Under the pieces are notes generated by a model that did no database searches, had not been told where the DNA came from, and saw nothing but the letters and a program-made list of their open reading frames with translations. Below are positions 5,216 through 6,007 of a stretch of 6,007 nt of DNA, in pieces. Numbering within the stretch: the stretch's first letter is position 1; each line of letters opens with the position of its first letter. The position numbers and the translations under genes were made by a program. Origin of the DNA: Spirochaetales bacterium (GTDB lineage Bacteria; Spirochaetota; Spirochaetia; SZUA-6; DRHE01); NCBI GenBank assembly GCA_016935715.1, contig JAFGQJ010000157.1:1-6007 (forward strand), given 5' to 3'.

Positions 5216-6007
5216 ATGAACCTCCTGCAGCAGCTGGTCAACGGGCTGATTCTCGGAAGCATCTACGCCATCGTGGCGCTGGGGTACGCCGTTGTCTACG
5301 GCGTACTCCGCCTCTTCAACTTTGCCCACGGGGATCTGTTCATGCTGGGCGCCTATTTGGGCACCGGCGCCGCGCTGCTGGCCTTTGCTCTGGTTCCCGG
5401 ACTCGCCGGCGCGGCGGCGGGCATCGCGCTGCTGGCAATAACCGTGGCGGCCATGCTCGGCACCGGCGCGGCCGGCGTTCTGGTGGAGCGCCTGGCCTAC
5501 AGGCCCGTAGCCCGCTCCACGCGCCTGGCTCAGCTCATCAGCGTGCTCGGCTCCTCGATCGTGATCCAGAACGCCGTGATGCTGGTGGCGGGCAAACGCA
5601 ACGTGTTCTTTCCCGAGCTCGTAGAGGTCACTCTGTACCGCTTCGGGTCCCTGACGGTGACCTCGGTGCAGCTGGTGATCATTGCCGCTGCAGCCGTCCT
5701 GATGGCCGGGCTGTACCTGCTGTTCAACCGAACAAGGACGGGCCTGCGCATCCGCGCCGTCTCCGAGAACCGCATGGCCGCCGAGCTGATGGGCATCAGC
5801 ACCCGCGCGGTGCTGAGGCGGATCTTCTTCATCGGGCCGGCCCTCGGCGGCGCGGCGGGGGTTCTCTACGGCCTGTACTATGGAACGGCCGGATACTCGA
5901 TGGGCTACCTCGTCGGCATCAAGGCTTTCGTGGCCACGGTGCTCGGCGGCATCGGCAGCATCAGCGGCGCCATGGCCGGCGGGCTGCTGCTGGGCATCGC
6001 TGAGAAC
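5216..6007 (+). CDS. livH: Branched-chain amino acid ABC permease LivH (3' end outside window)
   Basis: One of the two inner-membrane permeases of the Liv importer, expected to pair with LivM and to be energised by LivG/LivF. The frame is open from ATG 5216 to the window end, giving 264 residues; LivH proteins are usually 285-310, so the last few tens of residues are missing. The N-terminal NGLILGSIYAIVALGYAVVYG (9-29) and FNFAHGDLFMLGAY (34-47) are LivH hallmarks. RPVARSTRLAQLISVLGSS (96-114) and the ATPase-docking (EAA-like) loop AVSENRMAAELMGI (181-194) follow, then GPALGGAAGVLYGLYYG (207-223) and KAFVATVLGGIGSISGAM (236-253). The sequence is strongly hydrophobic, with repeated Gly/Ala-rich membrane segments. 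It starts 18 bp after livK and has only a weak ribosome site, so it is very likely co-transcribed and less well translated than livK. A TTG directly before the ATG is a possible but less likely start. Confidence 0.93.
   Translation, partial: MNLLQQLVNGLILGSIYAIVALGYAVVYGVLRLFNFAHGDLFMLGAYLGTGAALLAFALVPGLAGAAAGIALLAITVAAMLGTGAAGVLVERLAYRPVARSTRLAQLISVLGSSIVIQNAVMLVAGKRNVFFPELVEVTLYRFGSLTVTSVQLVIIAAAAVLMAGLYLLFNRTRTGLRIRAVSENRMAAELMGISTRAVLRRIFFIGPALGGAAGVLYGLYYGTAGYSMGYLVGIKAFVATVLGGIGSISGAMAGGLLLGIAEN

Noticed and set aside
4079..5329. A 416-codon minus-strand frame antisense to livK
   Set aside because: It is a compositional shadow of livK with no domain or plausible ribosome site.
3682..6003. 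A 773-codon plus-strand frame spanning the control region, livK and livH
   Set aside because: It reads through the divergent promoter region and across livK and livH in the wrong frame, giving Arg/Gly-rich sequence with no family resemblance.

Overview
This is a GC-rich bacterial window (roughly 60% G+C by eye) that is almost fully coding. It holds four complete genes and two genes cut by the window edges. The methylmalonyl-CoA epimerase, the type I ABC exporter and the LivK-like binding protein with a cleavable signal peptide fit a Gram-negative heterotroph that handles propionyl-CoA and takes up amino acids. A Desulfobacterota-like or similar GC-rich lineage is possible, but the sequence alone does not fix the taxon.

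Layout. (1) 1-1955, plus strand: the 3' end of methylmalonyl-CoA epimerase (mce) overlaps by 4 bp (ATGA) a complete 586-residue ABC exporter half-transporter. (2) 1956-1995: a 40-bp convergent junction with a 10-bp-period tandem repeat and one arm of a GC-rich hairpin. (3) 1996-3923, minus strand: a two-gene unit, transcribed right to left, with a xylose-isomerase-like TIM-barrel epimerase/isomerase followed 17 bp later by an M19 (renal-type) dipeptidase. (4) 3924-4081: a comparatively AT-rich divergent control region with a sigma70-like promoter candidate facing each way and a pair of inverted TTGGAATA/TATTCCAA motifs. (5) 4082-6007, plus strand: a LivK/LivJ-type periplasmic amino-acid-binding protein, then the membrane permease LivH, which runs off the right edge. 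The rest of a livKHMGF-type operon (livM, livG, livF) probably lies just beyond.

How the genes may work together. The binding protein and LivH belong to one importer for branched-chain or related amino acids. The divergent dipeptidase/epimerase pair shares its control region and could process a peptide or amino-acid-derived compound brought in by that importer; this is inference. Valine and isoleucine are broken down through propionyl-CoA and methylmalonyl-CoA, so mce at the left edge fits the same theme, but it is in a separate transcription unit and the link may be chance.

I found no RNA gene, mobile element, CRISPR array or phage feature, and no clearly new biological system. The most worthwhile leads are the divergent control region and the uncharacterised pairing of the TIM-barrel enzyme and dipeptidase with a Liv importer.
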